The notes beneath the pieces are model-generated. The model was given only the letters and a program-made list of their open reading frames with translations, had not been told where the DNA came from and did not search any database. Shown here piece after piece: positions 17,498 through 26,989 of a stretch of DNA of 52,901 bases. Made by a program: the position numbers and the translations under genes. The stretch's first letter is position 1. Each line of letters opens with the position of its first letter. The DNA is from Terriglobia bacterium (lineage in GTDB: Bacteria > Acidobacteriota > Terriglobia > Terriglobales > Acidobacteriaceae), in contig JAIQFZ010000015.1 of NCBI GenBank assembly GCA_020073015.1, positions 1-52,901 on the forward strand. Reading direction: 5' to 3'.

Positions 17498-17752
17498 TTA
17501 TGGCCAGCGCTTCGCAGCATCTTCCCAGCCTGCCGCGCGTGCCGGCGGGGCTGTCGACGCGGCGACAACCGGTGCAGGAATCCGCATCGGCTGTTGGGGC
17601 GGGGTAGATGTTAAGGTTGGTTTCACGGTCTCGGTGGTCGGTTCTTTCTCTTCGGAAAGTAACGGCGCGGCGACCCGCAACGCTTCCACCTCTTTTTCCA
17701 ACCTGGTCAGTTCGAGCTCTTTCTGCCTCAAAACTTCATACACATTTTTCAT
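17498..17752 (-). CDS. Small coiled-coil protein of unknown function
   Basis: 84 residues from the ATG at 17752. The first ~30 residues (MKNVYEVLRQKELELTRLEK onward) form a charged heptad-like helix; the rest is Pro/Ala/Thr-rich and ends in GWEDAAKRWP. The length, the start motif and the terminator behind it make this a real gene, but no function is recognised. It lies just downstream of the GAF/zinc-ribbon gene on the same strand, about 100 bp away. Confidence 0.65.
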   Translation of the reverse strand: MKNVYEVLRQKELELTRLEKEVEALRVAAPLLSEEKEPTTETVKPTLTSTPPQQPMRIPAPVVAASTAPPARAAGWEDAAKRWP

Positions 17753-17852
17753 GCTTAGGCACCTGTGATCGTGTGACGAGCGGATAAGCGCAATGTATGA
17801 TCCCGACCGCCGATTTGTCAAGAAAAACAGCTACTCGCGAGTTCACCGCGGC

Positions 17853-18962
17853 CTATCGAAATACAACAACCGCCACCAGGATGCCGAGAATCAGGACCAC
17901 TATCGCCAGCAGATTCACATGGTTCCCGAGCCATGACTGCTCCGGGGGCGCCGGGATGTCCAGGAACGATGGCACAGACTCGATCGCCACCGGTTCTGAC
18001 GAGGCGGATGGTTTGCCTTCCTTTCTCTCGCAATCCAGGCAGTAGGTCCTTCCTTCTGACACCGGGAACCCGCATGCCGCGCACTTCTGCACCCGCCGCA
18101 TAGCCTCCGGCACCGGAGCCGCCGGTTCTGTGGCCGACCGGTCTCCCACCAGATCGGCAGACACCGATGCGTAGCCCATCGGCTCGCCGGATGGAATGAT
18201 TGCGGCTTCAACTTTTTCCTCAATCGGCTCCTGAACAGATCCCCGATCCGGCTTCTGATCAATCTTCTGCTCCATCCCCACGGCTTCCACACCCGCGGCT
18301 GCCGGTGGAGCCGCCACCGTCTCTGCGCGCGGCTCAGCCGCCGTCACACCCCGAGCCGCCACGCCGGCCGGTGCCAAGTTGGTCACCGATCCTGGCCTGC
18401 CTTCCGCCAGATCCAGCGCCGTCAACGTCAGATCCGCCATGCGTTCCAGTGCGCTCAGATCGCGCTCCTCGAAGGCATAGGCGTGATCGGAAAACAGTTC
18501 AAACAGCCCGCGAATTTCGCCGCTCGGACGCAGCAGCGGCAGCACCACAATCGAGGCAATCCCCATTTCCCGGCAAGTTTCCAGATTCACCCGCGGATCA
18601 TTTTCCGCGTTGTCGCAACGCAACAGCTGTCGCCGGGCAATACTCTCACCGGTCAGTCCCGACCGCACCTGCAACCGTGCTCCCACCGGAGGCGCCGACG
18701 TCCCCGCACTCGCCCGGCAAACCATCTCTTCCCCACTCGGCAGCGCCAGCGCAGCTCCCGTTGCCCCCGTGATGTACTGCGCGCGCTCCACCAGCAACTG
18801 CAGCGCAGCCTCCAGTTCCTGCTCTCCGAGCGACTGCCCTCCGTTGGCCGGGCCGATGGAAGCGGCGGGTTCAGCCGGAGTCATACCCTCTCCAGCCTTT
18901 TCCGCCGGGAATGGAGCGTCAGGTTGAGCAGATCCGTACATGCAGAAAGGGTTGCCGTCCAT
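17853..18962 (-). CDS. GAF-domain protein with zinc ribbon and C-terminal membrane anchor
   Basis: About 369 residues from the ATG at 18962; an earlier start at 19037 is open. The N-terminus (MDGNPFCMYGSAQP) may be a decayed zinc-ribbon lead. A GAF domain spans about 50-195 (TGATGAALALPSG, GLTGESIARRQ, SIVVLPLLRPSGEIRGLFEL). A low-complexity linker follows, then a four-cysteine ribbon (CAACGFPVSEGRTYCLDC) and a single C-terminal membrane helix. It is probably tail-anchored with the sensory domain in the cytoplasm. No catalytic output domain is visible. It follows phoB-phoR-phoU on the same strand, which may tie it to that signalling unit. Confidence 0.7.
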   Translation of the reverse strand: MDGNPFCMYGSAQPDAPFPAEKAGEGMTPAEPAASIGPANGGQSLGEQELEAALQLLVERAQYITGATGAALALPSGEEMVCRASAGTSAPPVGARLQVRSGLTGESIARRQLLRCDNAENDPRVNLETCREMGIASIVVLPLLRPSGEIRGLFELFSDHAYAFEERDLSALERMADLTLTALDLAEGRPGSVTNLAPAGVAARGVTAAEPRAETVAAPPAAAGVEAVGMEQKIDQKPDRGSVQEPIEEKVEAAIIPSGEPMGYASVSADLVGDRSATEPAAPVPEAMRRVQKCAACGFPVSEGRTYCLDCERKEGKPSASSEPVAIESVPSFLDIPAPPEQSWLGNHVNLLAIVVLILGILVAVVVFR

Positions 18963-19061
18963 CCCGCCGCCTGAAGCGGTACAGGATTGCACAACACGGC
19001 CTGCTCCGAGTCTCGCCTTCAAGACTTCGGCTGTCAAGCACGCAGGAAATGGAAGGGGCTA

Positions 19062-19784
19062 CTACGACTTCTCGTCTTTGTGCCGCAGCCAATCGATGAA
19101 CATCTGTTCAATCGGTTTGTCGTAGGCCATCAGCAGGTGCCGGACGCTGTGTCCGCTGACAAAGTGGCAGACTTCTTCCGCCAGATTCTTGGCGTGATCG
19201 CCGGCGCGCTCAAGCGACTGCGTCATGAAGATCACTTGCAGGCTGGCATGACGCACGATGTTTTCCGGATTCTCGATGTGGCGCAGGAAAATCAGGTTCC
19301 GCAACCGGTCCATCTCCGCATCCGCCCGCAGCACGTCGATCGCTTTCTTCACGTCTCGTTGCGAAAATGAATGCGCGACGTCGGCCAGCATTTTTTCCAG
19401 GATGGTCGCCATCTGCGTCAGGTCCCGCGCATCCCGCGAATCGAGCCGGCTCCCGGCCGCCTGCGCGCTGGTCGCAAAACTCAGCAGCAGGTCCCCGATT
19501 CGCTCCAGCCCGATCACGACTTTCATGCAGGCCAGCAACTGGCGCGTTTCGGCTTCGGGCACACGGGTGATGGTTGCGGTGACGCCCGAGTCCACTTCCA
19601 GGTCGATGGCGTCGAGTTCTTTCTCATATTGCCGGATGGCATTCAGGCGGGACATCGATCCGGTGGCAATTCCCTCCGCCGCGATCGACGCCGCTTCCCG
19701 CGCCAACTCGCAGGCTTCCACGGTTCTCTTCACCAAGTCGGAGTACGACGGATCCGGAGCGGGCAATTTGACGGCCGTGCTCAT
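19062..19784 (-). CDS. phoU: PhoU-like phosphate signalling regulator
   Basis: 240 residues from the ATG at 19784. Two PhoU repeats of three-helix type are visible, with the family's acidic metal-binding runs around YEKELDAIDLEVD, ECM-equivalent ACMKVVIGLERIGDL, and SLERAGDHAKNLAEEV. PhoU restrains PhoR when phosphate is plentiful. It lies 126 bp downstream of phoR, in the same direction. No pstSCAB genes are in the window, so the link to phosphate transport rests on homology. Confidence 0.87.
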   Translation of the reverse strand: MSTAVKLPAPDPSYSDLVKRTVEACELAREAASIAAEGIATGSMSRLNAIRQYEKELDAIDLEVDSGVTATITRVPEAETRQLLACMKVVIGLERIGDLLLSFATSAQAAGSRLDSRDARDLTQMATILEKMLADVAHSFSQRDVKKAIDVLRADAEMDRLRNLIFLRHIENPENIVRHASLQVIFMTQSLERAGDHAKNLAEEVCHFVSGHSVRHLLMAYDKPIEQMFIDWLRHKDEKS

Positions 19785-19910
19785 ATGGGCGCTACATCCT
19801 GGGTGCTCAAAACCGCTCCCATGAGCGATGGAGCAAGGCTGCAGATTGCACACCAACCTAGCTCAAGAATAACCCCTTCGACGGGTAATCGGGTTAAAGG
19901 GCCGTGAATT

Positions 19911-21665
19911 TTACACTCTCTTAACCTCACCCCCGCTTCCGGGGACTGCGGGTTCTGCCGCCGGCAGCGTAAACAGAAATGCGGAGCCGTGGTTCAGTTC
20001 ACTCTCCGCCCGGATCGTCCCCTCATGCGCCAGAACAATATGCTTGGCGATGGCCAGCCCCAGCCCCGTGCCGCCCGATTCCCGTGAACGCGCCTTGTCC
20101 ACGCGGTAGAACCGCTCGAACAGCCGTGGCAGGTGTTCGGAAGAAATCCCTGGTCCAAAGTCCCTCACGTAGAACTCAATACCGCCCGCCACCTCCCGCG
20201 CTCCCAGAACCACTCGCTTGCCCCCCGCCGCGTACTTCAGCGCATTCTCAATCAGGTTCGAAAAGACCTGGTGGATCGCTTCCCGGTCAGCCTTCACGCT
20301 CTTGCCCGCCACCCCGTTCTCTTTCTGCAGATCCACTTCATACGACCGCGCCACCTCGCGGAAGCTTTCGCACGCATCCTCCAGCAGTTCCTCGGCACTC
20401 ACTTCCTGAATATCGAACCGCTGCTCGCCTGATTCCACCCGGGCCAGCGTGAGCAGGTCCTCGGTCAGGCGCGCCATGCGGGCCGCGTTCTTGCGAATAA
20501 TTTCCAGAAAATCCCGCACATGGTTGTCTTCGCCCGGCTGGTCCAGCAGCGTCTCGGTGTATCCCTGAATGGAGGTCAGCGGAGTCCGCAACTCGTGCGA
20601 AACGTTGGCGATGAAATCGCGCCGCGTCTTCTCCATACGCTCGGTCTCGGTCAGATCGCGCAACACCGCGACCGCTCCCCCTCCCGGCATGGGCGCCGCA
20701 GTCACATCAAACGTTCGCCCGGGTGAGATCGTGTTCGAGCGCGCGGAAGTCACCACTTGGTCGCGCGCCGCGCGCTGAACTGCCGCCAGAAAATCCGGGT
20801 CGCGGACGTTATCTACCAGGGGCGCATTCAGCCGCGGAGCATGCAACAGCAACCGGTCCATGCCGCGATTCGCCCACTGCACCCTCCCGTCGGCGCCCAC
20901 AGCGATCACCGAGTCCTGCATACTGTTGAGCAGCGTTTCCAACTCGCGCTGGCTCGTCTGCACTCGGGCGAAACTCTCTTCCACGCCGCGCGCGGTCTTA
21001 TCCAGCGCGGCCGCCACCTGCCCGATCTCATCCCCGGAAGTCGAGGCAATTCTCGCCGTCAAGTCCCCGGCGGCCACATGCTCGGCAAACGTTACAATGC
21101 GCCGCAGACGGCGCGCCACATATTGAGACGCAGCCGCCGCCACGACGACCGCGAACACGAACGCCGCCAGCGATCCCCAGAACAGCGCCTTTGCGAGTTG
21201 GCGATTTGCGATCTCGATCTCCGACAACGGATACGCCAGCCGCACCGCGCCTCCGGAAACCGGCGCCGCCACATACAGGAAGGGAATACCCAGGGTGTGA
21301 CTCTTGCGCTCATCCACTCCCACTTGCCCGCCGAACGCGGCCACGAACTCCTTGCGGTGCGCATGGTTTTCCATCGTGCTGGGATCGGCCTCCGAATCGG
21401 CCAGAACCTTCCCGGTGGGATCAATCACGGTGGCACGAGCCCCCGCCGCCTGTCCTTCCTGCGCCGTCACATCAGCCAGGGAATGCTGCCGGTCGGCCTC
21501 CACCCGGTAGGCAAACATCAGCGCTTTCTGCCGGAGATTGCGCTCGATCTGCTCGTGCAGCGTCTGCTCCCAGACCCTGTGCACCGTCAGCTGCAGCGTG
21601 ATCGCGGTGACGCCAATCACCAGCAGAAAGACCAGCATCAATTTGAGGAAGATGCGGCTTCTCAA
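19911..21665 (-). CDS. phoR: PhoR-type sensor histidine kinase
   Basis: About 584 residues. The TTG at 21665 overlaps the phoB stop (TTGA) and is followed by a membrane segment (FLKLMLVFLLVIGVTAITL). A second membrane helix is near residue 165-188 after a periplasmic loop, then HAMP (RRLRRIVTFAEHVAAGDLTA), PAS (LLNSMQDSVIAVGADGRVQW), HisKA with FIANVSHELRTPL and HATPase_c (SNLIENALKY, DFGPGI, GGTGLGLAI). The open frame reaches 21806, but that part overlaps phoB and has no membrane character. It is the cognate kinase of the PhoB gene upstream. Confidence 0.92.
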   Translation of the reverse strand: MRSRIFLKLMLVFLLVIGVTAITLQLTVHRVWEQTLHEQIERNLRQKALMFAYRVEADRQHSLADVTAQEGQAAGARATVIDPTGKVLADSEADPSTMENHAHRKEFVAAFGGQVGVDERKSHTLGIPFLYVAAPVSGGAVRLAYPLSEIEIANRQLAKALFWGSLAAFVFAVVVAAAASQYVARRLRRIVTFAEHVAAGDLTARIASTSGDEIGQVAAALDKTARGVEESFARVQTSQRELETLLNSMQDSVIAVGADGRVQWANRGMDRLLLHAPRLNAPLVDNVRDPDFLAAVQRAARDQVVTSARSNTISPGRTFDVTAAPMPGGGAVAVLRDLTETERMEKTRRDFIANVSHELRTPLTSIQGYTETLLDQPGEDNHVRDFLEIIRKNAARMARLTEDLLTLARVESGEQRFDIQEVSAEELLEDACESFREVARSYEVDLQKENGVAGKSVKADREAIHQVFSNLIENALKYAAGGKRVVLGAREVAGGIEFYVRDFGPGISSEHLPRLFERFYRVDKARSRESGGTGLGLAIAKHIVLAHEGTIRAESELNHGSAFLFTLPAAEPAVPGSGGEVKRV

Positions 21666-22363
21666 CGCGTGACCTCGAAGCGGTACCCGGCCCCGCGGAC
21701 CGTCTTCAGATAGCGCGGATTCTCCGGATCGGGTTCGATTTTCTCCCGGATCCGCCGCACATACACATCCACCGAGCGCGGCGTCACGTAGGCGGTATCG
21801 CGCCACACCGAATCCAGCAACTGGTCGCGCGTAAACACACGCCCGGTATGCCGCATGAAGTAATCGAGCAGCCGGAATTCGGTGGCCGTGGTCGGCACCG
21901 CTTTCCCCCGCACGGTCAAGGTCATCGCAGACGGATCGATCTGGATCTCGTCCACCTTGGTGGGCAGCGGCGGCAGCGGCCGCTCAAATCGCCGCATCAC
22001 CGCTTTCACACGGGCCACCAGTTCGCGCGGACTGAACGGCTTGGGAATGTAATCGTCGGCTCCCAGTTCCAGGCCCAGAACCCGATCGGCCTCGCTGCTC
22101 TTGGCCGTCAGAAAGATGACTGGCACCGACGATAAATGGACGGAATTCCGGATCTGACGGCAGAGTTCGAGCCCATCCTTGCCTGGAACCATGATGTCCA
22201 GCAGAAACAGCGACGGACGCTGCCGTTCCGCGTCGAGCACAACCAGATTGCCGGTTGAGTACAGCCGCACATTGAAGCTGGCGGCCTCCAGATGATGGCG
22301 CACGAGACGGGAAATATCCGGATCGTCTTCCACAACAAAGATGGTCGGTTTCACGGCGTCCAT
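21662..22363 (-). CDS. phoB: PhoB-type response regulator (OmpR family)
   Basis: 233 residues from the ATG at 22363. Receiver: IFVVEDDPD, phosphoacceptor in FLLDIMVPGKDG, LTAKS, YIPKPFS. The winged-helix output domain (ATEFRLLDYFMRHTGRVF, TPRSVDVYVRRIREKIEPD, TVRGAGYRF) is complete. The open frame continues 93 codons upstream into unrelated sequence, so the internal ATG was chosen. First gene of phoB-phoR-phoU. Divergent from the VWFA gene. Confidence 0.93.
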   Translation of the reverse strand: MDAVKPTIFVVEDDPDISRLVRHHLEAASFNVRLYSTGNLVVLDAERQRPSLFLLDIMVPGKDGLELCRQIRNSVHLSSVPVIFLTAKSSEADRVLGLELGADDYIPKPFSPRELVARVKAVMRRFERPLPPLPTKVDEIQIDPSAMTLTVRGKAVPTTATEFRLLDYFMRHTGRVFTRDQLLDSVWRDTAYVTPRSVDVYVRRIREKIEPDPENPRYLKTVRGAGYRFEVTR

Positions 22364-22584
22364 TGTAGCTGGCTCGCATGTCGATTCGAAATGACAGCCT
22401 CCCACAAAATCTCGCAGCGACCGGGCTTGCCCCGTCTCCCCCGGACCCGGCGGCTCCCTCCCAAGGTAACCTTGCGGCGAAACTGCCGTAACGGTAGCGT
22501 GAGCAAAAGGCGTAATCCAAGGGTCGTATTCGTCCGATAGGTGAGGAAATACGCACGTTGTGGGGTCTTTCCCGCCGCGCCAAC

Positions 22585-23529
22585 ATGTCCATGAACCAAC
22601 GTATGGCATCGCTATCACTCTGTCTCGCGCTCTTGGCCGCACCGGCAGCCAGTTCCGACCACACCACGACCGCGGAAGTCTGGTCGCCCGAACTCCGGTC
22701 GGAGATGACCATTCGGAAAACCGTGCAGGAAATCCGGCTCGGCTTCCACGTCTCGTCCCAGAATGGGCGCCCGGTTCCAGAGCTGCAACCCGGTCAGGTC
22801 TCCGTCTATGAAGACGGCCACCCGATCACCGGTGTCACGGGCTTTTACGCGGACCAGAACCTCCCCCTCCGCCTCCTGCTCATGATTGACGCCAGCGATT
22901 CTATGACCCGCGGTTTTACATCGGAGCGCAGGGCGGCCGCCAACTTCCTCGAAACGGTGGTTCGCCCGGACGTGGACCAGAGCACTGTCGTCGCGTTCTC
23001 CACGCATGCTCTGATGCTCGGTACGAATGCCTCCGCCCCGGAAAAACTGCGCCAGATCGAAGACCTGCATTCGTCTGGCCTGACCGCCTTGTTCGACTCG
23101 ATCCGCGAAGCTACCGCCCGCATCCCCGCGTACGACCACGGGACAACCCTCACGCGCCGCGTGCTGGTGCTGCTCAGCGACGGCGATGACAACTACAGCC
23201 TGCATTCGCTCCGGGACGCGATCACGGCCGCCCAACAATCCGACGTCGTCATTTATGCCATCGCGCCCCACGATCCAAAACATCCGCAGCCGGGGGACGC
23301 CAATCTGGAAGAACTCACTGCCGCCACTGGCGGACGCGTCTTCTACCTCAAAAAGTACGAGCAGTCGCCCGAGGCCTTCGCCTTGATCGAACGCGAGATC
23401 CGTTCCGAGTACGCCGTCACGTTCCATCCCGAGGGCAATCTGTGCGGCTTCCACAGCGTTCGCGTCGAACCCACGGACAGCAGCCTGCGCGCCCGCTCCC
23501 GCGAAGGATTCTATGGAGATTGTTCGTAG
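22585..23529 (+). CDS. Secreted VWFA-related protein of the acidobacterial type
   Basis: 314 residues from the ATG at 22585. Signal peptide (MASLSLCLALLAAPAASS), then a short beta domain (VSVYEDGHPITGVTGFY) and a von Willebrand A domain with a good MIDAS motif (LMIDASDSM), later TALFDSI and VLLSDGDDN. This layout matches the VWFA-related family that is expanded in Acidobacteria. Probably a periplasmic or surface adhesion/scaffold protein. Divergent from phoB. Confidence 0.88.
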   Translation: MSMNQRMASLSLCLALLAAPAASSDHTTTAEVWSPELRSEMTIRKTVQEIRLGFHVSSQNGRPVPELQPGQVSVYEDGHPITGVTGFYADQNLPLRLLLMIDASDSMTRGFTSERRAAANFLETVVRPDVDQSTVVAFSTHALMLGTNASAPEKLRQIEDLHSSGLTALFDSIREATARIPAYDHGTTLTRRVLVLLSDGDDNYSLHSLRDAITAAQQSDVVIYAIAPHDPKHPQPGDANLEELTAATGGRVFYLKKYEQSPEAFALIEREIRSEYAVTFHPEGNLCGFHSVRVEPTDSSLRARSREGFYGDCS

Positions 23530-23771
23530 GAAGAGTTGATCGCTCGTAGTTCGGAGTTCGCGCAAGCCTCCCCAAGGCGCACCGGTCGCGAACTCCGACC
23601 TGCGAAACCGCGCTGGGCACGAAAGACAAACCAGCCCCGAAGAGCCTGCCCTGAGCGAAGTCGAAGGGGGCGACCCAGTTTAGCCCACCGCTTCAGCGGT
23701 GGGAAAAGTGGAAAAGGTCAAGGAAGTCCCGGAGGGACGACCAAGTTCTCACGTCTTCTCCTCACTACCAA
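23530..23771. repeat. Intergenic repeats between the VWFA gene and tsaD
   Basis: Contains CCCTGAGCGAAGTCGAAGGG near 23650, a motif related to one after sucA (17395-17413), and the perfect palindrome CCCACCGCTTCAGCGGTGGG (23684-23703). No gene is visible. The hairpin may act as a transcript end between these convergent genes. Confidence 0.6.
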
Positions 23772-24917
23772 CTACTTCAACACCATGCCCGCCTCAGCCG
23801 AAAAATCCATCGCCACAAATTCCTTTCGCAAGAACTTGGGGAAGGCCGCGGCCGCGATCATCGCCGCGTTATCGGTAGAAAGCGAACGTGAGGGAAAGAA
23901 CACCGGCAAGCCTTGCATCCCAGCTTCGCGCTCAAAGGTTGATCGCAATTCCCGGTTGGCCGCCACGCCGCCGCTTACGAACAGAGTTTGAACATCATAT
24001 TCCTGGGCGGCGGCCAGCGTTTTTGCCACCAGATCCTCCACCATGGAACGCTGGAACGAAGCCACCAGCCCCAGCGTCTGCCGGTCGCAGACTTTGAGAT
24101 AGTCTTCCAGCGCCGGCTTGTCGGTGCCCGCCAGCGCCTGCCGTCGCGACTCGATCGAAGGCTTTAAGTTTTCGGTTTCAACGTACCGCAACACCGCCGT
24201 CTTGATGCCACTGTATGAAAAATCGAAGCGGGCGCCCTCGGCCTGCGGAAGGTTGCGGTCGCGCCGGTCGCGGTGTTTGATCTGCGAGGTCTGAAACTTC
24301 ACCGCCGCAGGATCGCCATGAGGCGCAAGCCGGTCAATGACGGGCCCACCCGGATAACCAAGTCCCAACAGCTTGGCAACTTTATCGAACGCTTCACCGG
24401 CCGCGTCGTCGCGCGTGCGCCCGATGTTTTCGTAAGTCCAGCAGTCTCCTTCCCTCCGGGCAAGATACAGGTGCGTGTGCCCGCCCGAGACCACCAGCGC
24501 GAGCACGGGGAACTGGAGGGCTGCATCGCCACTCTGCCGCTGTTCCAGCAGCACCGCATGAATGTGACCCTCAAGATGGTTGACGGCGATCAAAGGTTTT
24601 TCCAGCGCAAACGCCAGCGCCTTCGCGAAACTGATGCCGACCAGCAGCGCGCCTGCCAAGCCCGGCCCCTGCGTGACCGCCAGCGCATCGACCGACTCAT
24701 AAGTCTGTCCCGCTTCGGCCAAAGCCTGCCGCACCACCGGAACAATCGCGCGCAAATGCTCGCGGGACGCCAGCTCCGGGACCACTCCACCGTACGGCTG
24801 GTGAGTGGCAATCTGCGAGGCGACCACGTTAGAGAGAATCTGCTGCCCCGAGCGCACCACCGCCGCTCCCGTCTCATCACAGGAGCTTTCGATACCGAGA
24901 ATGCACGCGTCAGGCAT
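23772..24917 (-). CDS. tsaD: tRNA threonylcarbamoyladenosine transferase TsaD
   Basis: 381 residues. Catalytic subunit that builds t6A37 on ANN-reading tRNAs with TsaB, TsaE and TsaC. Motifs: ILGIESSCDETGAAVV, GVVPELASREHL, NHLEGHIHA (metal histidines), VVSGGHTHLYL, GEAFDKVAKLLGLGYPGGP, FSYSGIKTAV, VSGGVAANRELR and STDNAAMIA. Slightly longer than E. coli TsaD through a loop before FDFSYSGIK, which is common. Essential housekeeping gene; divergent from the nucleotidyltransferase. Confidence 0.95.
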   Translation of the reverse strand: MPDACILGIESSCDETGAAVVRSGQQILSNVVASQIATHQPYGGVVPELASREHLRAIVPVVRQALAEAGQTYESVDALAVTQGPGLAGALLVGISFAKALAFALEKPLIAVNHLEGHIHAVLLEQRQSGDAALQFPVLALVVSGGHTHLYLARREGDCWTYENIGRTRDDAAGEAFDKVAKLLGLGYPGGPVIDRLAPHGDPAAVKFQTSQIKHRDRRDRNLPQAEGARFDFSYSGIKTAVLRYVETENLKPSIESRRQALAGTDKPALEDYLKVCDRQTLGLVASFQRSMVEDLVAKTLAAAQEYDVQTLFVSGGVAANRELRSTFEREAGMQGLPVFFPSRSLSTDNAAMIAAAAFPKFLRKEFVAMDFSAEAGMVLK

Positions 24918-25002
24918 AATGAGCTTCTAGCTTCGAGCTCTTGGCTCCTAGCTATTGGCTTTTGGCTTCCTTAGTTTACGCGACCGCCGATTTGACTACC
25001 GA

Positions 25003-26361
25003 ATGTCTGCTGCCAAACAACACGCCACCGACGTTGCGCGCACGCTGCGCGGGCGCGGCTTCCAAGCCTACCTTGCCGGCGGATGCGTGCGCGATCTGCT
25101 GCTCGGCCGCGAACCGTCTGACTTCGACGTCGCCACCGACGCCTCACCCCAGCAGGTGATGCAGATTTTCCCGCAGACCTTCGCCGTTGGCGCCCAGTTT
25201 GGCGTCGTGCTCGTGCCGCTCCCAAAGACGGAGGCGGGCGATTCCTCGGTCGGGCCAAATGAAAAGGTACCCGTTGTCGAGGTCGCAACCTTCCGCTCCG
25301 ACATTGGCTATTCCGACGGCCGGCATCCCGACGAGGTTCGCTTCAGCCGAGACCCGCGCGAAGACGTGCAGCGCCGCGACTTCACCATCAACGGCATGCT
25401 ACTCGACCCAATCACCGATGAAGTTCTCGACTTTGTCGGCGGGCGCGAGGACCTTAAAGCCGGAATCGTCCGCGCCATCGGCGAGCCCGAGCGGCGTTTT
25501 GCGGAAGACAAGCTGCGCATGTTGCGGGCGGTTCGATTTGCCGCACGCTTCGAATACACGATTGATCGAGCCACGCTCGCAGCTATTCAGAAACTGGCCG
25601 CACAGATTCACCAGGTGTCCCGCGAGCGGGTGCGTGAGGAACTGACCAAGATGCTCACCGAAGGCCGCGCCCACCGCGCGTTCCAGTTGCTCGATGAGAG
25701 CAAACTGCTGCCGCAGGTGCTGCCGGAAATTTCGGCGATGATGGGAGTCGAGCAGCCTCCGCAGTTTCATCCCGAGGGCGACGTCTTCGTGCACACGCTG
25801 CTGCTCCTCGAAAAACTTCCCGCCGGATGTTCGAAGACGCTGGCCTGGGGCGCGCTGCTGCACGACGTAGGCAAGCCGCCGACGTTTCGCGTCGCTCCGG
25901 ACCGCATCCGTTTTGACGGTCACGTGGAAGTGGGCGTAAAGATGGCCGCGGAAATCTGCCGCCGTTTGCGCTTCTCGAACGACGAGACCGATCAGATCCT
26001 CGCGCTGGTCGACAATCACATGCGCTTCGCCGACGTGCAGCGCATGAAACGGTCGACGCTCAAGAAATTCCTGCGCCTGCCCGGCTTCGACGAGCACATG
26101 GAACTGCATCGCATCGACTGCCTGTCCAGCAACGGGATCGTCGAGTCGTACGAATACGTTCGCGAAAAGTTGCTAGGCATGCCGCCGGAAGCGATCCGCC
26201 CCACGCCCCTCATCACTGGCCGCGACCTGATTGAAGCGGGCTATGAACCCGGCCCACGCTTCAAAGAGGTGCTGGCAGCCGTCGAGGACGCTCAACTGGA
26301 GGGGCGCCTTTCGTCGCGCGAGGCAGCGATGGAGTATGTGCGGCGCGAATTCCCCGTTTAA
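25003..26361 (+). CDS. tRNA nucleotidyltransferase / poly(A) polymerase family protein
   Basis: 452 residues from the ATG at 25003. Class II nucleotidyltransferase head: LAGGCVRDLLLG, the carboxylates in SDFDVAT, RRDFTINGML, then the RNA-binding helical part and an HD domain (WGALLHDVGKPPTF). CCA-adding enzymes and PcnB-type poly(A) polymerases share this layout; the HD domain and absence of a basic C-terminal tail favour CCA addition. The first 16 codons of the longer frame are not supported. The repeat island begins right after its stop. Confidence 0.88.
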   Translation: MSAAKQHATDVARTLRGRGFQAYLAGGCVRDLLLGREPSDFDVATDASPQQVMQIFPQTFAVGAQFGVVLVPLPKTEAGDSSVGPNEKVPVVEVATFRSDIGYSDGRHPDEVRFSRDPREDVQRRDFTINGMLLDPITDEVLDFVGGREDLKAGIVRAIGEPERRFAEDKLRMLRAVRFAARFEYTIDRATLAAIQKLAAQIHQVSRERVREELTKMLTEGRAHRAFQLLDESKLLPQVLPEISAMMGVEQPPQFHPEGDVFVHTLLLLEKLPAGCSKTLAWGALLHDVGKPPTFRVAPDRIRFDGHVEVGVKMAAEICRRLRFSNDETDQILALVDNHMRFADVQRMKRSTLKKFLRLPGFDEHMELHRIDCLSSNGIVESYEYVREKLLGMPPEAIRPTPLITGRDLIEAGYEPGPRFKEVLAAVEDAQLEGRLSSREAAMEYVRREFPV

Positions 26362-26387
26362 CTCCGCCTATTTATTCCGAAGGTACT

Positions 26388-26481
26388 AACCAACTGATTA
26401 GGTGGGTACCCCCCTCCCCCCGGTCTTTTGGAATCATGGAGTTAAGTGGTGAAAACGATCCAAAATCTTGATTCCAGATAA
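26388..26481 (+). repeat. 94-bp inverted repeat, left arm
   Basis: Its reverse complement recurs at 28468-28561, with about 82 bp nearly identical (core GGTGGGTACCCCCCTCCCCC, GGAATCATGGAGTTAAGTGG, TCCAAAATCT). A weaker partial echo lies at 26547-26590 (CACTTAACTTTTG, AAAATCTAGATT). The two arms bound a 2.17-kb island. Confidence 0.85.
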
Positions 26482-26897
26482 GTTGCAGGCAAGATCTAGA
26501 CAACAAAGGACTTACAGGAGTCGTTTTGAAGAGCGACCCTTTAGAATCAAGCACTTAACTTTTGTCACCGCTGGCAAAATCTAGATTTCAAAGAGCTTAT
26601 TGCCCAAAATCTGGGGGCAAAAGGCCCTTTTTCGGGCCTCTGATCCTCGAACGACGCCTGAGCGCGGAGCGAGGGACGCGGTTCACAAAACCCGCGAACT
26701 GCTATTTAGTTATAGAGATTGTGGATAGGTTATCTCTGAGTTGGAAGGTGCGTCAAGGACCTGCGTCACAAGGCGGCGAACTTTCTTAAGGTGTGCTTTC
26801 AGTGCCGAAGGCCGGTCAGGTTCGAATTCCGGCAGACAGTGCAGAAGAGGAACAAGTCGGAGTCTCAGCAAACATGCGTCCTCGGCCAGCAGTGATA

Positions 26898-26940
26898 CCC
26901 AGGTTAGCGCCCAAAGGACGGGCGCGAACCTGGGGCACCC
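26898..26940 (+). repeat. REP palindrome, family 3, copy 1
   Basis: CCCAGGTTAGCGCCC, a short A-rich loop, then GGGCGCGAACCTGGGGCACC. The arms pair with one mismatch. Same orientation as copy 3 (28419-28460), opposite to copy 2 (27751-27792). Confidence 0.8.
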
Positions 26941-26989
26941 GGCATTAACAGGCAGCCGTCCCTCACACCACTGGTCAGAATACAAATGC

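Larger units (their letters stand above)
26362..26989. other. Gene-free stretch built of repeats
   Basis: Holds the left arm of the inverted repeat, partial echoes of it, a small GC hairpin (AGGCCC-TTTTTC-GGGCCT, 26622-26639) and the first REP palindrome (26898-26940). No convincing coding sequence. Confidence 0.6.

Noticed and set aside
26622-26639. Hairpin AGGCCC-TTTTTC-GGGCCT as terminator of the nucleotidyltransferase gene
   Set aside because: Short stem, no T-run after it and 260 bp past the stop; not supported as an intrinsic terminator.
26562-26789. 75-codon open frame after the left inverted-repeat arm
   Set aside because: Lies in repeat sequence, has no ribosome site or recognisable feature.
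26815-26840. tRNA-like T-loop string GGTTCGAATTCC
   Set aside because: The flanking bases do not form a T-stem and no D-arm, anticodon arm or acceptor stem can be built upstream; not a tRNA or a clear attachment site.
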